Shown here in pieces: positions 60,906 to 64,000 of a stretch of DNA of 64,000 nucleotides (position 1 is the stretch's first letter; each line of letters begins with the position of its first letter). The stretch lies in contig JBNKWA010000012.1 of NCBI GenBank assembly GCA_050299555.1, positions 62,001 through 126,000 on the forward strand, given 5' to 3'. The DNA is from JBNKWA01 sp050299555 (GTDB lineage: Bacteria > Pseudomonadota > Alphaproteobacteria > Rhodobacterales > Rhodobacteraceae). Both the position numbers and the translations under genes were made by a program. A model generated the notes under the pieces. That model saw only the letters and a program-made list of their open reading frames with translations. It was not told the DNA's origin and did no database searches.

Positions 60906-62090
60906 TTGCCCAGCGCGGATGCAGCTCTGGCCGACCCCATGACCCCGGACCAGATCGCTGCCGGCATGGATGGACGGCTGCGTCCTGTCGCACCCTTCCG
61001 CAGCAAGGCGCTGCTGCCCTCGCCGTGGGTGCAGAACCATGCCGCGTTCCTCTCCGGCGGTGCCGACGGGCTCAGCTGCGCCTGGTTCGCTGGCTCGCTC
61101 GAAGGCAAGTCCGACATCTCGATATTCGCCAGCACGCTCGCCGGCGATTGCTGGTCGCCGGCCGAGGCGCTGACCGACGACCCCGAACGGTCCGAGCAGA
61201 ACCCGGTGCTTTTCGATGCCCCGGACGGCCGGCGGCTTCTCATCCACACCGCGCAGCCCGGCGGCAACCAGGATGCGGCGCTGGTCCGCCTGCGCGAACG
61301 CGGCGGCGTGCCGCGCGACCTTCCGCTTCCCGCCGGTACCTTCGTGCGCGGCGCCGTGCAGGTGCGGGGCGATGGTGCCTGGCTGCTGCCGCTCTTCTTC
61401 TGCACCCATCGGCCGGGCTTCAGCTGGACCGGCAGCCATGACACCGCCGCCCTCGCCATCGGCACCGGGGGCGGCGCCAGCTGGCGCATCGTCGCGGTGC
61501 CCGGCTCCATCGGCTGCGTGCACATGTCGCTGGAGCCCCTCGGGTCCGCCGACCACTACGCCGCCTTCTACCGCCGCCGGCAGGCGGATTTCGTACACCG
61601 CTCGGAAACCCGCGACGGCGGCGAAAGCTGGTCGGTGCCCGAGCCCACCGACGTGCCCAACAACAACTCCTCCATTGCCGTGGCCCGCCTCGGCGACGGC
61701 CGCATCGCGCTGGTCTGCAACCCGGTCAACGCAGCCATGAGCGCCGACCGCCGCGCCTCGCTCTATGACGAACTCGGCGGCGACGCGGCCCCCGCCGCCA
61801 GCGGCGGCTGCAATCCGGTCTGGGGTGTCAGGCGCGCGCCGCTGGCGCTCTGCCTTTCCTCCGACGGCGGCGTCAGCTTCCCGGAGCGTCACGTCATCGA
61901 GGACGGACCCGGCACCTGCCTGTCCAACGACAGCCTTGACGGGCGCAACCGCGAGCTTTCCTATCCGGCCCTCGCCATCGCCGCCGATGGCACCATCGAC
62001 ATCGCCTATACCCTGCACCGCCGGGCGGTCCGGCACGTGCGGCTCAAGCCGGGCTGGCTCCGGTCCGGAACACAGTCCGAAACGCAGTGA
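60906..62090 (+). CDS. sialidase-like (BNR-repeat) protein
   Basis: The 394-aa protein of six-bladed beta-propeller type contains Asp-box-like turns (STLAGDCWSPAEALTDD, SETRDGGESWSVPEPTD, LSSDGGVSFPE). Segments WVQNHAAFLSGGADGLSCAW and GSIGCVHMSLEPL match the bacterial BNR_2 exo-alpha-sialidase-like family. No signal peptide is seen, which argues against extracellular glycan trimming. The TTG at 60906 has AAGGAAAGG about 9 nt upstream; the ATG at 60939 lacks a ribosome site. It is the first gene of a three-gene or longer operon. Confidence 0.75.
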   Translation: MPSADAALADPMTPDQIAAGMDGRLRPVAPFRSKALLPSPWVQNHAAFLSGGADGLSCAWFAGSLEGKSDISIFASTLAGDCWSPAEALTDDPERSEQNPVLFDAPDGRRLLIHTAQPGGNQDAALVRLRERGGVPRDLPLPAGTFVRGAVQVRGDGAWLLPLFFCTHRPGFSWTGSHDTAALAIGTGGGASWRIVAVPGSIGCVHMSLEPLGSADHYAAFYRRRQADFVHRSETRDGGESWSVPEPTDVPNNNSSIAVARLGDGRIALVCNPVNAAMSADRRASLYDELGGDAAPAASGGCNPVWGVRRAPLALCLSSDGGVSFPERHVIEDGPGTCLSNDSLDGRNRELSYPALAIAADGTIDIAYTLHRRAVRHVRLKPGWLRSGTQSETQ

Positions 62091-62097
62091 GGGACCG

Positions 62098-63045
62098 ATG
62101 ATCGGCATCACCATGGGCGACCCCGCCGGCGTCGGTCCCGAGATCGCGCTGAAGGCCGTCGCCGCCATGGCACCGGCCGAACGCGCCGCCACCCGCATCT
62201 TCGGTTGCCTTGCCACACTTCGGGCGGCGCAGGCCGTCGCCGGCACCGCACTGGCGCTCGGCACCGACGTCGCCGTCACCGACCTGCCCGTCGCGGGCGG
62301 CCCCTTGCCCTTCGGCCAGGCCGACCCCCGCGCCGGCGACGCCGCCTACCGCTGCATCGAGGCCGCCGTGCGCGCCGCCGAGGCGGGCGACATCGGCTGC
62401 ATCGTCACCGCGCCCATCAACAAGGCGGCGCTGAACGCCGCCGGCCACCACTATGACGGCCACACCGGCATGCTCGCCGCGCTGACCGGCAGCACGGGCG
62501 CCTTCATGCTGCTGGCCTCCGAGCGGCTGAAGGTGATCCACGTCTCCACCCATGTCTCGCTCCGCGACGCCATCGGCCGCGCCACCCCCGAGCGGGTGCT
62601 GGCCGCCATCCGCGCCGGCAACGAGCACCTGAAACGCATCGGCTACGATACGCCGCGCATCGCCGTCGCCGGCATCAACCCCCATTGCGGCGAGGGCGGG
62701 CTATTCGGCAGCGAGGATGACGACCAGATCGCCCCGGCCGTTGCCGCCGCCCGCGCGATGGGCATCGCCGCCGAGGGCCCGATCCCCGCCGACACCGTCT
62801 TTCACCGCGCCTATCAGGGCGGCTTCGACCTCGTCGTGGCCCAGTACCACGACCAGGGCCACATCCCGATCAAGCTGATCGCCTTCGACACCGCGGTGAA
62901 CGTCTCGCTCGGCCTGCCCATCGACCGCACCTCGGTCGACCACGGCACCGCCTTCGACATCGCCGGCAAGGGCGTGGCCAACCACCAGAACATGAACGCC
63001 GCCATCGCCTATGCGCGGCGGCTCACCGCCGGGAGGGGCAAGTGA
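62098..63045 (+). CDS. PdxA-family 4-phosphate dehydrogenase (PdxA2-like)
   Basis: The 315-aa protein has MIGITMGDPAGVGPEIALKA at the start. Metal ligands are in AGHHYDGHTGMLA, QYHDQGHIPIKL and DHGTAFDIAGKG, with VTAPINKAALNAAG. The HDQGHIPIK form is typical of PdxA2 enzymes acting on D-threonate- or D-erythronate-4-phosphate, rather than of vitamin B6 PdxA (HDQGLP). The neighbouring genes also point to sugar-acid catabolism. A DUF1537 kinase partner is not seen in the window. It overlaps the next gene by 4 bp (GTGA). Confidence 0.85.
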   Translation: MIGITMGDPAGVGPEIALKAVAAMAPAERAATRIFGCLATLRAAQAVAGTALALGTDVAVTDLPVAGGPLPFGQADPRAGDAAYRCIEAAVRAAEAGDIGCIVTAPINKAALNAAGHHYDGHTGMLAALTGSTGAFMLLASERLKVIHVSTHVSLRDAIGRATPERVLAAIRAGNEHLKRIGYDTPRIAVAGINPHCGEGGLFGSEDDDQIAPAVAAARAMGIAAEGPIPADTVFHRAYQGGFDLVVAQYHDQGHIPIKLIAFDTAVNVSLGLPIDRTSVDHGTAFDIAGKGVANHQNMNAAIAYARRLTAGRGK

Positions 63046-63941
63046 AACACGACATCGAGGGCGTCTTCTGCGCCGCTGCAACCCCGGTCACGGCCGAGGG
63101 TACACCCGACCTCGGGCGCTTCCGCGCCCATTGCCGCCAGCTCCTCGAGGATGGCTGCCACGGCATCGCCATGCTCGGCACCACCGGCGAGGCCAACAGC
63201 TTCGGCCTCTGGCAGCGCCAGGCACTGTTCGATGCCGCCGCCGAGGCGGTGGAGGCGTCGCAGCTCCTGCCCGGCACCTCGGCGTCCTCGGTCGAGGATG
63301 CCGTCGCGCTCACCGGCCAGGCGGTGCGCGGCGGCGCCCGGGGCTGCGTGCTGCTGCCGCCCTACTACTACAAGGATTGCGACGACGAAGGCTATTTCCG
63401 CTTCTATGCCCGGGTGATCGAAGGCGTCGGCGACGACCGGCTGCGGGTGGTGCTCTACCACATCCCGCAAATGTCCATGGTGCCGATCTCGCACGCCCTG
63501 ATCGGGCGCCTGCTCGACGCCTTTCCCGGCATCGTCGTCGGCATCAAGGACAGCAGCGGCGATCTTGCCCATGCCGAGGCGCTGGTCCGCGATTTCCCGG
63601 CGCTGGGGGTGCTGGCCGGTGCCGACCCCCTGATGCTGCCGCTGCTCCGCGTCGGCGGCGCCGGCTGCATCACCGCCACCTCCAACCTGCGCGCCGACGC
63701 ACTCAGGCTGGTCTGGGACACCTGGCAGGATCCGAACCGGGCGGCCGAGGTGGAGGCGGTGCAGGACCGCATCGTCGCCTGGCGCAAGCTCTCCAGCAGC
63801 TACATGCAGCTGCCCACGATCAAGGCGATGCTGGCGCACCGCTATGGCGATCCGGAATGGGCGCGCCTGATGCCGCCGCTGGTGGAACTTCAGCCCGCCG
63901 CCCGGCAGGCCGTCGCCGAGCGCATGGATGCCGAGCCTTGA
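63042..63941 (+). CDS. dihydrodipicolinate synthase/N-acetylneuraminate lyase family aldolase
   Basis: The 299-aa (beta/alpha)8 aldolase has the pyruvate-binding GTTGEANSF, the Tyr in VVLYHIPQMS and the Schiff-base Lys in VVGIKDSSGDLA. It starts with GTG, coupled to the pdxA-like gene. Together with the sialidase-like gene it suggests cleavage or formation of a 2-keto-3-deoxy sugar acid; the exact substrate is unknown. Confidence 0.9.
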   Translation: MKHDIEGVFCAAATPVTAEGTPDLGRFRAHCRQLLEDGCHGIAMLGTTGEANSFGLWQRQALFDAAAEAVEASQLLPGTSASSVEDAVALTGQAVRGGARGCVLLPPYYYKDCDDEGYFRFYARVIEGVGDDRLRVVLYHIPQMSMVPISHALIGRLLDAFPGIVVGIKDSSGDLAHAEALVRDFPALGVLAGADPLMLPLLRVGGAGCITATSNLRADALRLVWDTWQDPNRAAEVEAVQDRIVAWRKLSSSYMQLPTIKAMLAHRYGDPEWARLMPPLVELQPAARQAVAERMDAEP

Positions 63942-64000
63942 CCGCCGGCGAGACCATGCAGGCCCGCGAACTGGCCCGGACTGGCATGGCCCGGGCGATC
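63938..64000 (+). CDS. start of a further operon gene, truncated by window end
   Basis: The frame opens at a TTG overlapping the aldolase stop, or at the ATG at 63956, and reads MQARELARTGMARAI to the edge. Too short to identify. The tight linkage suggests it belongs to the same catabolic operon. Confidence 0.4.
   Translation, partial: MTAGETMQARELARTGMARAI

Overview
This 64 kb window is GC-rich, gene-dense chromosomal DNA from an alphaproteobacterium. The best fit is Rhodobacterales/Rhodobacteraceae. The reasons are the glycolate oxidase operon, the rsfS-rlmH-gpmI-ctpA-rppH block, the MoxR/DUF58/DUF4159 block with a divergent DUF1285 gene, a CoA pyrophosphatase-cca pair, and a motB-flgE-flgK-flgL-flgI flagellar run. 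No database search was possible, so the taxonomy is inferred from gene content and order.

Layout. 1-2.1 kb: the 3' end of an Rhs polymorphic toxin gene, followed by a chain of overlapping small genes: a putative immunity gene, a 59-aa ORF and a frameshifted immunity-like gene. 2.2-2.5 kb: a cluster of palindromic intergenic repeats; a related copy lies inverted at 18.06-18.2 kb. 2.5-10 kb: a DUF2799 lipoprotein, an ECF sigma factor translationally coupled to a membrane-anchored VWA protein, an HD hydrolase, a methyltransferase, an Hsp20 gene with an RpoH-like promoter and a ROSE-like leader, and two tandem trypsin-like proteases. 10-18 kb: glcDEF with an inserted small membrane-protein gene, a DUF599 protein, hisN, an XRE regulator and a quinone oxidoreductase. 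18.5-26.7 kb: the MoxR-type ATPase/DUF58/DUF4159 operon and its divergent partner.

26.7-33.3 kb: sulfotransferase, rppH, ctpA, gpmI, rlmH, rsfS and a nucleoside hydrolase. 33.4-35.4 kb: a secreted heme peroxidase with RTX repeats. 35.5-42.8 kb: flagellar fliM on the minus strand and motB-flgE-flgK-flgL-flgI on the plus strand. 43-52.5 kb: MFS transporter, HAD hydrolase, a queuosine-precursor-type transporter, a mini-ORF with an extreme Shine-Dalgarno sequence upstream of arfB, an EF-hand protein, a lipoprotein, hslO, two NUDIX genes, cca and a LysE-type exporter. 52.6-56.3 kb: a non-phosphorylative pentose/hexose oxidation operon (sugar dehydrogenase, IlvD/Edd-type aldonate dehydratase, AraD1/GguC-type protein). 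56.4-57.2 kb: an orphan DUF4255 (Pvc16-like) gene and tRNA-Lys(CTT). 57.3-64 kb: a damaged oligopeptide-type ABC importer operon with a 2-hydroxyacid dehydrogenase, divergent from a sialidase-like/PdxA2-like/DapA-like operon.

The observation I rate highest is at 45.63-45.85 kb. A short promoter-to-terminator unit encodes an 18-aa peptide, and its ribosome-binding site contains a 15-nt perfect complement of the 16S rRNA 3' tail. It sits just upstream of the ribosome-rescue gene arfB, and downstream sequence in the same unit could fold back over the Shine-Dalgarno. Other items worth a look are the Rhs toxin-immunity chain, the palindromic repeat family, and the ABC ATPase whose second nucleotide-binding domain lacks the H-loop.
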